A stretch of DNA of 64,000 bases from Lachnospiraceae bacterium (GTDB lineage Bacteria > Bacillota > Clostridia > Lachnospirales > Lachnospiraceae), in assembly GCA_017622875.1 (NCBI GenBank), contig JAGAQG010000053.1, positions 1 to 64,000 of the forward strand. The letters run 5' to 3'. The position numbers were made by a program, and so were the translations under genes. This document shows, one piece after another, positions 16,752 to 25,733 of this stretch. The notes below the pieces were generated by a model that saw nothing but the letters and a program-made list of their open reading frames with translations, was not told where the DNA came from and ran no database searches. The number at the start of each line of letters is the position of its first letter. The stretch's first letter is position 1.

Positions 16752-18089
16752 ATGGCATTAAAAGGTTTAGACATTTTTAAATTAACACCAAAAACAAACT
16801 GTAAAGAATGTGGAAGCCCAACATGTATGGCTTTCTCCATGAAAGTTGCTCAGGGTGCAGTAGACATCTCTAAATGTCCACATATGTCAAGCGATGCTAT
16901 GGCAGCATTATCAGAAGCTACAGCACCACCAATGAAAACTATCAAAGTTGGTACAGGCGATGCTGAATACTCATTAGGCGGAGAAACAGTTCTCTACAGA
17001 CATGAAAAAACATTCGTTAGCAAAACACGTTATGCAGTTCGCGTAAACGCAGCTGATGTTGATGCTAAAATGGCAGTAATCGACAACGTAGACTACGATC
17101 GTATCAGTGAAAGAATGCACGTAGAAATGGTATACGTTGATTACACAGGTGAAGCAGACTACGCTGAAACAGTTAAAAAAGTTGCTGGTAAAGGCAAAAC
17201 TATCATCCTCGGATGTACAGATGTTGCAGCAGCAAAAGCAGCTTTAGATGTTTGCGCAGCTGAAAAACCAATCTTAAACGGTGCTACAGCAGCTAACTAC
17301 GCTGAAATGGTAGAAGTTGCAAAAGCAGCTGGCGTTGTTCTCGGTGTTTGCGCAGCTAACATTGATGAATTATACGACACAACAAAAGCAATCGAAGGAC
17401 TTGGATACAAAGAATTAGTTCTTGACTGTACAGAAGGTACAATCAAAGATACATTCGCTACAGCTGTAAAAGTTCGTCGTGCTGCATTAGCTAAAAACCC
17501 AGACAGAACATGCGGTTACCCATCTATCGTTAACGTTGCAGCTTTAACAGCTGATACAACAGAACAGTGCGGTTTAGCATCTCTGTTTACAATGAAATAC
17601 GGTTCAATCGTAGTAATGGATCAGATGACATATGCAGAAGCTCTTCCATTATTCGGACTTCGTCAGAACGTATTCACAGACCCACAGAAACCAATGAAAG
17701 TTGAAACAGGTATCTACCCAATCAACGGTGCAGATGAAAACAGCGTATGTGTAACAACAGTAGACTTCGCTCTTACATACTTCTTAGTATCAGGCGAACT
17801 TGAAAGATCAGGAGTACCTGTAAACCTTGTTATCTCTGATGCAGGCGGATTATCTGTATTAACATCTTGGGCAGCTGGTAAATTCTCTGGTAACACAATT
17901 TCTAAGTTCTTCCAGGAAAACGTAGAAGATAAGGTTAAGAGCAGAAAAGTTATCATCCCAGGTAAGGTTGCTGTATTAAAGGGTGACATCGAAGCAAAAC
18001 TTCCAGGTTGGGAAGTAATCATTGCTCCAAACGAAGCTGCACAGCTCGTTAAATTCCTGAAAGATATGCAGGAAAACGGAGAAATCTAA
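16752..18089 (+). CDS. acsC: Corrinoid/iron-sulfur protein large subunit
   Basis: 445 residues. The N-terminal [4Fe-4S] domain has Cys17, Cys20, Cys25 and Cys42 (NCKECGSPTC and SKCPHM), the same positions as in Moorella AcsC. This cluster reduces cobalt to Co(I). A TIM barrel follows, then the C-terminal corrinoid-binding domain (about 330-445; contains VISDAGGLSVLTSWAAGKF). The protein carries methyl-cobalamin to ACS. It is read with acsD and is followed by acsE after 51 AT-rich bases with their own strong ribosome binding site. Confidence 0.95.
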   Translation: MALKGLDIFKLTPKTNCKECGSPTCMAFSMKVAQGAVDISKCPHMSSDAMAALSEATAPPMKTIKVGTGDAEYSLGGETVLYRHEKTFVSKTRYAVRVNAADVDAKMAVIDNVDYDRISERMHVEMVYVDYTGEADYAETVKKVAGKGKTIILGCTDVAAAKAALDVCAAEKPILNGATAANYAEMVEVAKAAGVVLGVCAANIDELYDTTKAIEGLGYKELVLDCTEGTIKDTFATAVKVRRAALAKNPDRTCGYPSIVNVAALTADTTEQCGLASLFTMKYGSIVVMDQMTYAEALPLFGLRQNVFTDPQKPMKVETGIYPINGADENSVCVTTVDFALTYFLVSGELERSGVPVNLVISDAGGLSVLTSWAAGKFSGNTISKFFQENVEDKVKSRKVIIPGKVAVLKGDIEAKLPGWEVIIAPNEAAQLVKFLKDMQENGEI

Positions 18090-18140
18090 GAGTAGGTTTT
18101 TCTTAAAATAAAAAAATAACCCATAAAAGGAGAAAAAACG

Positions 18141-18926
18141 ATGGCAAAATTTGTTACTATCGGTGAAAGAATTCACTGCATTTCCCCAGTTATTCGTAAA
18201 GCTATGGAAGAAATGAATCCAGAACCAATCTTAAAGAGAGCGAAAGAACAGCTTGACGCTGGCGCTACATATCTGGACGTTAATATCGGACCTGCTGAAA
18301 ACAACGGTGAAGAATTAATGAAATGGGCTGTAACAACAATCCAGGATGCATTTGACAATGTTCCTTTAGCACTTGATACAGCAAACAAGAAGGCTATCGA
18401 AGCTGGTATTTCTGTATACAACAGAAGCAAAGGTAAACCAATCGTTAACTCTGCAGACGCAGGCGGACGTATCGAAAACATCGACCTTGCAGCTGCAAAC
18501 GATGCAATCGTTATCGCTCTTTGTTCAGCAGAAGGTATTGCAGCAGACAACGACGAACGTATGATGCACTGCCAGAACATGCTTGAAAGAGGTATGATGC
18601 AGGGTATGGATCCTTCAGATCTCTGGTTCGATCCATTATTCCTCGTTGTTAAAGGTATGCAGGACAAACAGATGGAAGTATTAGAAGCAATCAAGATGTT
18701 CAGCGATATGGAACTGAACTCTACAGGTGGTCTTTCTAACAACTCCAACGGTATGCCAAAACACATCAGACCAATTATGGACTCTGCATTAGTAGCTATG
18801 GCTATGATGAACGGTTTAACATCCGCTATCGTAAATCCATGTGATTTAAGATTAATGGAAACAATTAAATCTTGTGATATTTTCAAGAACAACACACTTT
18901 ACGCAGATTCCTACTTAGAAATCTAA
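18141..18926 (+). CDS. acsE: Methyltetrahydrofolate:corrinoid/iron-sulfur protein methyltransferase
   Basis: 261 residues, the usual size. It moves the methyl group of methyl-THF to Co(I) of the CFeSP, joining the folate and carbonyl branches. Pterin-binding-type TIM-barrel motifs are visible: YLDVNIGP, LALDTANK, IVNSADAGG, and GLSNNSNG, whose Asn after Ser corresponds to the Asn that activates the pterin in the Moorella enzyme. AAAAGGAG precedes the start. A strong hairpin with T-rich tail follows, so transcripts may partly stop here before acsV. Confidence 0.95.
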   Translation: MAKFVTIGERIHCISPVIRKAMEEMNPEPILKRAKEQLDAGATYLDVNIGPAENNGEELMKWAVTTIQDAFDNVPLALDTANKKAIEAGISVYNRSKGKPIVNSADAGGRIENIDLAAANDAIVIALCSAEGIAADNDERMMHCQNMLERGMMQGMDPSDLWFDPLFLVVKGMQDKQMEVLEAIKMFSDMELNSTGGLSNNSNGMPKHIRPIMDSALVAMAMMNGLTSAIVNPCDLRLMETIKSCDIFKNNTLYADSYLEI

Positions 18927-18943
18927 TTTCAAATGCCGTAATA

Positions 18944-18995
18944 GGTTGGTGAAGGGCTTTGGCCTTTCACCAGCCATGTTATGGCTTTCTTTTTC
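18944..18995 (+). terminator. Terminator or attenuator between acsE and acsV
   Basis: 14-bp stem (18944-18957 with 18962-18975, two G-T pairs), 4-base loop, then after a short gap TTTCTTTTTC. It would lower expression of acsV and the DUF3786 gene relative to the structural genes. Confidence 0.6.
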
Positions 18996-19028
18996 ATTAA
19001 CCATCATTCGATAAGTAGGGAGAACGTA

Positions 19029-20963
19029 ATGGCTAAGGTATTATTTAAATTTGAGGACGGATCGCAGGTAGAAGCAAGCGCAGCACTTGGCGAAAATCTT
19101 CTGGAGGTTGCCAGAAAAGTCAATGTAGCCATCGATGCTCCGTGTTCAGGAAACGCATCCTGCGGTAAATGTAAAGTAAAGTTTTTAAGCGGGGAATTGG
19201 ATTCAAAGAAAACCCGTCATATTAGTGAGGCAGAATATTCAGAAGGATGGAGACTCTCTTGTGTCAGTACGATTACGGGAGATGTAGAGGTGATGGTGCC
19301 GGACATTGCATCTGCTTATAAAAGCAGAATGAAAGTGGCGGATTTAAGCTCACCGGAAGAAATCCAGATTTTTAATAAAGCAACAGAAGAAATTAAAGCG
19401 GCAGGCGTAGAATTTAAAAACAGTTTTGAGGTCATCGAACTGCAGATGGATGAACCGACACTGGACGATACGATGCCGGATAATGAACGTCTTGTGTGGG
19501 CGCTAGAGGCACAGACTGGCAAAGAAAACATTAAATTATCTTTCACCGTACTTCGAAAAATGGCAAAAGTACTGCGTGCGGCTGCATTTCATGTAAAAGC
19601 AGTTGTAACAGTAAAAGATGAGGAAGTATTTGTATACGACCTTGTTCCTGCTGACAAAGAAGCATATGTTACAGGACTTGCGATTGATATCGGTACAACA
19701 ACGGTATCAGGAGTGATCTTAGATTTACTGACCGGAAAGATTCTTGCAAAAGCATCTTCAGGCAATGGACAGATTCGCTACGGTGCAGACGTTATCAATC
19801 GTATTATTGAACAGCAGAAACCGGGCGGAGTTGCAAAACTTCAGAAGGCAATCATTGATGAGACTATTAATCCAATGATCATAAATATGTGCCGGGCAGC
19901 CAAAGTTGCACCAAACTGTATTTACAGTATGTGTATTGGTGCAAATACGACTATGAACCATCTTTTTGTAGGTGTTGATGGTGATCCAATTCGTATGGAG
20001 CCATTTATTCCAACATTTTTTGGTACAGACAGCATCCACGGAAGAGATTTAGATATTAAGATTCATCCAGATGCAAGAATTATCATTGCTCCAAATATTG
20101 GAAGCTATGTAGGCGGCGATATTACAGCTGGTACATTAGTCAGCATGGTGTGGGCGCAGGAGTCATTCAGCCTTTTTGTAGATCTTGGTACAAATGGAGA
20201 ACTTGTATTTGGAAATTCAGACTTTATGATGAGCTGTGCATGTTCGGCAGGTCCAGCATTTGAAGGTGGAGATATTTCCTGTGGTATGAGAGCGACAGAT
20301 GGAGCCATTGAAGCATGTGTCATTGATCCTGTGACAATGGAACCGACATTTACAATCGTTGGTGACGAAGGAACAAAACCGGTGGGATTATGTGGCTCCG
20401 GCATCATTGATGTGATTGCTGAACTCTTTAGATGTAAGATTATCGGACCAAACGGAAAATTTATTCGTGAAGGTGCGAGAGTGCGTCATGATAAATATGG
20501 CATCGGAAGTTATCTGCTGGCAACAAAAGAAGAGGCTGGCAGCGTAAAAGACATTGAAATCAATGAAGTTGATATTGATAACTTTATCCGTGCAAAAGGC
20601 GCAATCTTCTCAGCAATCTACACAATGCTGGTGTCCTTAGATTTCGACGTATCCATGATTGAAAATGTATACGTTGCAGGTGGTATCGGAAGCGGTATCA
20701 ATATGGAAAATGCAGTCAATATTGGGATGTTCCCGGATATTGGTGTAGAAAAATATCATTACATTGGTAACTCCTCACTGGCAGGTGCTTACGCAATGGT
20801 ATTATCAGAGCCTGCAGAAGAAAAGGTGTACGAGCTTTCAAAGAACATGACTTACATGGAGCTTAGCACAACACCAGGTTATATGGATGAATTTGTGGCA
20901 GCATGCTTTATTCCGCATACAAATTCTTCTCTTTTTCCAAATGTAAAACAGGCGGATATATAA
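19029..20963 (+). CDS. acsV: Reductive activator of the corrinoid/iron-sulfur protein (RACo)
   Basis: 644 residues. The N-terminal [2Fe-2S] ferredoxin domain has Cys39, Cys45, Cys48 and Cys78 (PCSGNASCGKC and RLSC). A linker leads to an ASKHA-type ATPase domain with AIDIGTTTVSGVILD near residue 217 and further motifs DLGTNGELVFG and AGGIGSG. RACo uses ATP to return oxidised Co(II) of the CFeSP to Co(I). GGGAGA 7 bases before the ATG at 19029 decides the start; an in-frame ATG at 18981 lies in the terminator tail with no such site. It is the sub-stoichiometric repair protein of the pathway, which fits its place after an attenuator-like hairpin. Confidence 0.93.
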   Translation: MAKVLFKFEDGSQVEASAALGENLLEVARKVNVAIDAPCSGNASCGKCKVKFLSGELDSKKTRHISEAEYSEGWRLSCVSTITGDVEVMVPDIASAYKSRMKVADLSSPEEIQIFNKATEEIKAAGVEFKNSFEVIELQMDEPTLDDTMPDNERLVWALEAQTGKENIKLSFTVLRKMAKVLRAAAFHVKAVVTVKDEEVFVYDLVPADKEAYVTGLAIDIGTTTVSGVILDLLTGKILAKASSGNGQIRYGADVINRIIEQQKPGGVAKLQKAIIDETINPMIINMCRAAKVAPNCIYSMCIGANTTMNHLFVGVDGDPIRMEPFIPTFFGTDSIHGRDLDIKIHPDARIIIAPNIGSYVGGDITAGTLVSMVWAQESFSLFVDLGTNGELVFGNSDFMMSCACSAGPAFEGGDISCGMRATDGAIEACVIDPVTMEPTFTIVGDEGTKPVGLCGSGIIDVIAELFRCKIIGPNGKFIREGARVRHDKYGIGSYLLATKEEAGSVKDIEINEVDIDNFIRAKGAIFSAIYTMLVSLDFDVSMIENVYVAGGIGSGINMENAVNIGMFPDIGVEKYHYIGNSSLAGAYAMVLSEPAEEKVYELSKNMTYMELSTTPGYMDEFVAACFIPHTNSSLFPNVKQADI

Positions 20964-21011
20964 GAAGCAGGGAATCATCTCTGACAAAATGACAGAAGGG
21001 ACGTGTTTCCA

Positions 21012-21665
21012 ATGCAGACAGAACCAAAACAGATTGATAATAATAAAGAAGAAAAGCCTTTTGAGTACTATCTCGAGAAATATGAAAAGCTGGATCCAAA
21101 AGAAGTATCGACGAGATGTGGCATTCCATATGACGAAGAAAAATGCGAGTTTCTCGTTCGTTTGATGGGATATGAATATGGAATCAGTTTTCCAGAATTT
21201 GAGATTGCTCCAAAGACAGATGATCCTGATGCATATCTCATTATGATGGATAATATTCCATCCAGAACCTTTGTTATGAGATATTTAATTGAGGGAAAAA
21301 ATGTGATGAGCAGCGGAAAGTATATTACTTTCCGTGAAGTACCAACCTATGGAGAGTTATATTTACAGCCATTTACCGGAAGATGCATTTCCAGACTGAC
21401 CTATGGGTTTGGCTATAAGCTGGACAAGTTTAAAGAGGCCATGAGAAAGCTTGGTGCGACACCGATTAAAATGGGAGATGTGGCATACGAGTTTGAGGTA
21501 ATCAACAATTATCATATGAGATTCATTTTCTGGGAAGCAGATGATGAGTTTCCACCATCAGCGCAGATTCTTTATGAAGACAATTTTCTGAATGGATTTT
21601 ATGCGGAAGACATGGTAGTGGCAGGAGATATTTCTATCACCACACTGAAAGGTTTGACAAAGTAA
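21012..21665 (+). CDS. DUF3786 domain protein associated with CODH/ACS genes
   Basis: 217 residues, no membrane segment. Typical DUF3786 features are an N-terminal segment with Cys pairs in a CGIPYDEEKCEF setting, a central YGELYLQPFTGRCI stretch, and a C-terminal EADDEFPPSAQILYEDNF. Members are often found near acs and other corrinoid genes, which suggests a role in the corrinoid/ACS system, but no function is established. The ATG at 21012 is preferred because GAAGGGA lies about 10 bases upstream; a GTG at 21003 would be too close to it. It ends the first transcription unit of the cluster; fhs has its own promoter downstream. Confidence 0.82.
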   Translation: MQTEPKQIDNNKEEKPFEYYLEKYEKLDPKEVSTRCGIPYDEEKCEFLVRLMGYEYGISFPEFEIAPKTDDPDAYLIMMDNIPSRTFVMRYLIEGKNVMSSGKYITFREVPTYGELYLQPFTGRCISRLTYGFGYKLDKFKEAMRKLGATPIKMGDVAYEFEVINNYHMRFIFWEADDEFPPSAQILYEDNFLNGFYAEDMVVAGDISITTLKGLTK

Positions 21666-21693
21666 GAATTGATAAAAAAATAACAAAACACTC

Positions 21694-21722
21694 TTTACAA
21701 GAAATTCCAATGGGTGTATTAT
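21694..21722 (+). promoter_or_regulatory. Promoter of fhs-fchA-folD
   Basis: TTTACA, exactly 17 bases, TATTAT. The leader to fhs is about 140 bases long and contains a small inverted repeat TAGTGC-AAA-GCACTA (21816-21830). No terminator is evident between the DUF3786 gene and this promoter, so read-through is possible. Confidence 0.65.
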
Positions 21723-21867
21723 TGAACCATGAGATATACTATATAAGGTATGCGGGGTATATAAAAAACCATATATCTGGCGCAGTCATTTAATTTAGTA
21801 TATACAAAGAATCTATAGTGCAAAGCACTAAAAATAAAATTTAAGAGGCAAGAAAGGGGATTTTACA

Positions 21868-23553
21868 ATGGGATACAAATCTGACATTGAAATCGCACAG
21901 GAAGTAACAATGCAGCCAATTACAGAAATCGCTGCAAAAGCTGGTATTGATCCAAAATATCTGGAACAGTATGGAAATTACAAGGCAAAAATCGACTATA
22001 ACTTATTAAGAGAGTCTGATGCAGAAAACGGAAAATTAATCCTTGTAACAGCTATTAACCCAACTCCAGCCGGAGAAGGAAAAACTACTACAACAGTAGG
22101 TCTTGCTGATGGCATGCAGAAACTCGGCAAGAAAGTTATGGTTGCACTTCGTGAACCGTCTCTTGGACCAGTTTTCGGTGTTAAAGGTGGTGCTGCAGGT
22201 GGTGGATACGCTCAGGTAGTTCCAATGGAAGATATCAACCTTCACTTCACAGGCGACTTCCACGCTATCGGTGCTGCAAACAACTTACTTGCTGCTATGA
22301 TCGATAACCATATTTTCCAGGGTAACGCATTAAACATCGACCCAAGAAAGATCACATGGAGAAGATGTGTAGATATGAACGACCGTCAGTTACGTAACGT
22401 AGTAGATGGTCTTGGCGGAAGAACAGATGGAACACCAAGAGAAGATGGATACGATATCACAGTAGCATCAGAAATCATGGCAGTTCTTTGTCTTGCAAGC
22501 GATATCAATGACTTAAAAGCTAGATTATCAAGAATCGTTATCGGTTATACATATGGAAAACCATCAGAACAGAAACCTGTGACTGCTGGTGACTTAAACG
22601 CTCAGGGTGCTATGGCAGCTCTCTTAAAAGACGCTTTAAAACCAAACTTAGTACAGACTCTTGAACATGTACCAGCAATCGTTCACGGTGGACCATTCGC
22701 TAACATCGCTCATGGATGTAACTCTGTAACAGCTACAAAGATGGCTCTTAAATTAGCTGATTACACAATCACAGAAGCTGGTTTCGGTGCTGACCTTGGT
22801 GCTGAAAAATTCCTCGACATTAAATGTCGTATGGCTGGCTTAAAACCAAACGCAGTTGTTATCGTTGCTACAGTACGTGCTCTGAAATACAATGGCGGTG
22901 TTGCAAAAGCTGACCTTAACAATGAAAACCTTGAAGCTCTTGAAAAAGGTCTTCCAAACCTTTTACAGCACGTTGGAAATATTAAAAATGTTTATGGCTT
23001 ACCATGTGTAGTTGCTATCAACGCATTCCCAACAGATACAAAAGCTGAACTTGATCTTGTTGAAGCTAAATGTAAAGAACTCGGTGTTAACGTTGCTCTT
23101 TCTGAAGTATGGGCAAAAGGCGGCGAAGGCGGTATCAAATTAGCTGAAGAAGTATTAAGATTAGTTGAAGAACCAAGTGACTTCCACTACTCATACGAAT
23201 TAGAAGGTACTATCGAAGATAAACTTAACGCAATCGTTACAAAGATTTATCATGGTAAAGGAGTTGTTCTTACAGCTAACGCTCAGAAACAGGCTAAACA
23301 GCTTACAGATATGGGTTATGGTAACCTTCCAATCTGCGTAGCTAAGACACAGTACAGCTTCACAGACGATCAGACAAAACTTGGTGCTCCTAAGGATTTC
23401 GAAGTTACAGTACGTAACTTAAAAGTATCTGCAGGTGCAGGTTTCATCGTTGCATTAACAGGTGAAATCATGACAATGCCAGGCTTACCAAAAGTTCCAG
23501 CTGCTGAAAAGATCGATGTAGATGAAACAGGTAAGATCACAGGATTATTCTAG
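21868..23553 (+). CDS. fhs: Formate-tetrahydrofolate ligase
   Basis: 561 residues, full length for the family. It makes 10-formyl-THF from formate, ATP and THF, the first folate step of the methyl branch. The P-loop-like [12 protein letters not shown] motif is at about residues 66-77, followed by the second signature [24 protein letters not shown]-type region and [18 protein letters not shown] precedes the ATG. It starts a three-gene folate unit, with fchA 140 bases downstream and folD after that. Confidence 0.96.
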   Translation: MGYKSDIEIAQEVTMQPITEIAAKAGIDPKYLEQYGNYKAKIDYNLLRESDAENGKLILVTAINPTPAGEGKTTTTVGLADGMQKLGKKVMVALREPSLGPVFGVKGGAAGGGYAQVVPMEDINLHFTGDFHAIGAANNLLAAMIDNHIFQGNALNIDPRKITWRRCVDMNDRQLRNVVDGLGGRTDGTPREDGYDITVASEIMAVLCLASDINDLKARLSRIVIGYTYGKPSEQKPVTAGDLNAQGAMAALLKDALKPNLVQTLEHVPAIVHGGPFANIAHGCNSVTATKMALKLADYTITEAGFGADLGAEKFLDIKCRMAGLKPNAVVIVATVRALKYNGGVAKADLNNENLEALEKGLPNLLQHVGNIKNVYGLPCVVAINAFPTDTKAELDLVEAKCKELGVNVALSEVWAKGGEGGIKLAEEVLRLVEEPSDFHYSYELEGTIEDKLNAIVTKIYHGKGVVLTANAQKQAKQLTDMGYGNLPICVAKTQYSFTDDQTKLGAPKDFEVTVRNLKVSAGAGFIVALTGEIMTMPGLPKVPAAEKIDVDETGKITGLF

Positions 23554-23633
23554 GAATTAGATAATTTTTAAAAGGAATCTTATTGAACATCAGAAGTTTA
23601 ATAAGCAAGAATATTTAATACAAAGACATACCG

Positions 23634-23658
23634 CTTCCCTTTGAAAAACAAAGGGGAG
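23634..23658 (+). other. Hairpin in the fhs-fchA gap
   Basis: 9-bp stem (23634-23642 with 23650-23658, one G-T pair) with a GAAAAAC loop and no T-run after it. It lies 35 bases before the fchA start and could serve as an RNA processing or stability element. Confidence 0.35.
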
Positions 23659-23693
23659 TAGTGTGTTCTTTGCGTATAAAGGAGAATATCATC

Positions 23694-24326
23694 ATGGGAT
23701 TTACTCAGAACACATGCGAAGAATTCGTAGAAGTACTTGCTTCTAAAGCTCCTGTTCCAGGCGGCGGCGGTGCATCTGCTTTAGTTGGTGCTGTTGGTAT
23801 GGCACTTGGTAACATGGTAGGAAGCTTAACAGTTGGAAAGAAAAAATATGCCGATGTAGAAGCTGATATCATTGCATTAAAAGAAAAAGCAACAGCTCTT
23901 CAGGCTGATTTCTTAAGATTAGTTGAAAGAGATGCAGAAGTTTTCGAACCACTTGCAAAAGCATATGGTCTTCCAAAAGAAACAGAAGAAGAAAAAGCTG
24001 AAAAGGCTCGTGTAATGGCAATCGTATTAAAAGATGCCTGCTCAGTTCCAATGGAAATCATGGAAAAATGCTGTGAAGCAATCGATGTAATCGAAGAATT
24101 TGCTGCAAAGGGCTCTGCATTTGCAATCTCTGATGCTGGTGTAGGTGTTGCATTCTGTAAAGGTGCTTTGCTTGGCGCTTCCTTAAACGTATTTATCAAC
24201 ACAAAATCCATGGCTGATAAAGAATACGCTGCAGAATTAAATGCAAAAGCTGACAAGATGATCGAAGAATATGGCAAAAAAGCTGATGAAATCTTTGAAA
24301 AAGTAAATGCGAGACTTCGCGGATAA
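23694..24326 (+). CDS. fchA: Methenyltetrahydrofolate cyclohydrolase (FchA, cyclodeaminase/cyclohydrolase family)
   Basis: 210 residues, all-helical cyclodeaminase/cyclohydrolase fold, with the family motif APVPGGGGASALVGAVG near residues 19-35 and KKKYADVE after it. It interconverts 10-formyl-THF and methenyl-THF. AAAGGAG at 23678-23684 fixes the ATG at 23694; an in-frame upstream start at 23661 would put the ribosome binding site inside the gene. It is between fhs and folD. Because the FolD encoded next lacks the cyclohydrolase lysine, this enzyme probably carries the whole cyclohydrolase step. Confidence 0.93.
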   Translation: MGFTQNTCEEFVEVLASKAPVPGGGGASALVGAVGMALGNMVGSLTVGKKKYADVEADIIALKEKATALQADFLRLVERDAEVFEPLAKAYGLPKETEEEKAEKARVMAIVLKDACSVPMEIMEKCCEAIDVIEEFAAKGSAFAISDAGVGVAFCKGALLGASLNVFINTKSMADKEYAAELNAKADKMIEEYGKKADEIFEKVNARLRG

Positions 24327-24340
24327 TATAGGAGACCAAT

Positions 24341-25192
24341 ATGGCAAAACAGTTATTAGGCAAAGAAGTTACAGCTGCTTTAAACGAAAGAATTAAAGCT
24401 GATGTTGCAACATTAAATGAAAAAGGAATCAAACCTACTTTAGGAATTATTCGTGTAGGAGAAAGACCAGACGATTTATCTTACGAAAGAGGAGCAACAA
24501 AACGTTGTGAAACTCTTGGCGTAGAATATAAAAAATATTTACTTCCTGCAGATGTTTCTCAGGAAGAACTCTTAAAAGTAATCGACGAAGTTAATAACGA
24601 TGATAACATTCATGGTGTATTAATGTTCCGTCCACTTCCAAAACACATCAACCAGAAAGTTGTAGAAAATGCTCTGGCTGCTGAAAAAGACGTTGACTGT
24701 CAGACAGATGCATCTCTTGGCGGTGTATTTACAGGACAGAAGGTTGGTTTCCCTCCATGTACACCACAGGCATGTATGGAAATCTTAGATCACTACGGAA
24801 TCGATTGTACAGGTAAAAAAGCAGTTGTTATCGGACGTTCTTTAGTAGTTGGTAAACCAGCTGCTATGATGCTTGTTCAGAAAAACGCAACAGTGACTAT
24901 CTGTCATACAAAGACTGTTGATATGCCATCTGTAACAAGAGAAGCTGATATCGTAATCGTAGCTGCAGGCCGTGCAGGTGTTGTAGGTGCTGAATACGTT
25001 TCAGAAGGACAGACAGTAATTGATGTTGGTATTAACGTAAATGCTGAAGGCAAACTTTGTGGAGACTGCGATTACGCAGCAGTTGAACCTATCGTTGATG
25101 CAATCACACCAGTTCCAGGCGGTGTAGGAAGTGTTACAACTTCTGTACTCGTTGGACATGTTGTAGAAGCTGCAATGAGAAAGTACGCATAA
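24341..25192 (+). CDS. folD: Methylenetetrahydrofolate dehydrogenase (FolD family), probably dehydrogenase only
   Basis: 283 residues, FolD fold and length. NAD(P)-binding motif GRSLVVGKPAAMM, the PPCTPQ segment and the C-terminal PVPGGVGSVTT are all typical. The usual catalytic pair is Tyr-x-x-x-Lys; here the segment reads SYERGATKRCE, so Tyr48 is kept but the Lys four residues on is Ala52. In human and E. coli FolD this Lys is needed for the cyclohydrolase reaction and less so for the dehydrogenase. The DVDGF motif is also changed, to DVDCQ. With fchA 14 bases upstream, the simplest reading is a monofunctional dehydrogenase. Generic annotation as bifunctional would be misleading. Confidence 0.9.
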   Translation: MAKQLLGKEVTAALNERIKADVATLNEKGIKPTLGIIRVGERPDDLSYERGATKRCETLGVEYKKYLLPADVSQEELLKVIDEVNNDDNIHGVLMFRPLPKHINQKVVENALAAEKDVDCQTDASLGGVFTGQKVGFPPCTPQACMEILDHYGIDCTGKKAVVIGRSLVVGKPAAMMLVQKNATVTICHTKTVDMPSVTREADIVIVAAGRAGVVGAEYVSEGQTVIDVGINVNAEGKLCGDCDYAAVEPIVDAITPVPGGVGSVTTSVLVGHVVEAAMRKYA

Positions 25193-25227
25193 TATTTTAG
25201 TTGATAAAAATTGAATTGAATTATTTT

Positions 25228-25275
25228 ATAGCGGATGTTATACTTAAGAAGTAATCTTGAGATAGCGTCCGCTAT
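25228..25275 (+). terminator. Terminator-like hairpin after folD
   Basis: Outer stem ATAGCGGA/TCCGCTAT (8 bp) enclosing a 32-base loop with a small inner stem, followed by TTTCATTT. Weak by composition but well placed. Confidence 0.4.
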
Positions 25276-25341
25276 TTCATTTCCGCCTCGGCATTTCGCC
25301 GGATTACCCAGCAAAGCTACACATTTATAATGAAATAAGAC

Positions 25342-25371
25342 TTTACACTGCACAAAAATTCCCCTTATAAT
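25342..25371 (+). promoter_or_regulatory. Promoter of the 64-residue gene
   Basis: TTTACA, 18 bases, TATAAT, 34 bases upstream of the start codon. Confidence 0.6.
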
Positions 25372-25404
25372 AATTATATGAAAATAACGAAAGGGGTTGA
25401 AAGA

Positions 25405-25599
25405 ATGTTTGAACCTATGACAGATAAACAGTACGAAGGAATGTTAAAAGATAATATTGCATGTCTTGACAGAATTGCAAAGTGTACAAATGATACAGAT
25501 GTATTAAAGCAGATTCTTTATGAAAGAAAATTACTTGAATCCAAACTCGGATACGAAATCCCAGATAATCGTTTATATGACAGCGTAAAAGCAGAGTAA
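25405..25599 (+). CDS. Small hypothetical protein (64 aa)
   Basis: Starts MFEPMTDKQYEGML and is acidic and helical throughout, with two cysteines (NIACLDR, AKCTND) and a charged C-terminus. No membrane segment or known domain is seen. The start at 25405 follows AAGGGG by 8 bases; an in-frame ATG at 25378 lies at the promoter and has no binding site. It has its own consensus-like promoter, so it is a single-gene unit, between folD and a convergent membrane-protein gene. I do not recognise the family. Confidence 0.65.
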   Translation: MFEPMTDKQYEGMLKDNIACLDRIAKCTNDTDVLKQILYERKLLESKLGYEIPDNRLYDSVKAE

Positions 25600-25633
25600 C
25601 ATTGAAACCTGGTGAAAAGCCTTGTTGAGTTAT

Positions 25634-25678
25634 ATAATAAAAAAATCCCCCTTTACTGGTTTTGTCCAGTAAAGGGGG
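25634..25678 (-). terminator. Intrinsic terminator for the leftward membrane-protein gene
   Basis: Perfect 13-bp stem (25647-25659 with 25666-25678), 6-base loop. Read on the minus strand the stem is followed by GATTTTTTTATT, so it terminates the gene at 25734-26189; there is no T-run on the plus side. Confidence 0.88.
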
Positions 25679-25733
25679 TACATATCAATGCTTGAGACAT
25701 CTTTTTTATTTTATAATTATTGATTTCAGATAA

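Noticed and set aside
18173-18895. 240-codon minus-strand frame opposite acsE
   Set aside because: Long antisense frame produced by the strong codon bias of a highly expressed gene; no start signal and the plus strand is acsE.
25281-25330. Small GC-rich segment after folD as a possible riboswitch
   Set aside because: Only short local pairing (GGC/GCC) and no recognisable conserved core; the promoter for the next gene starts after it.
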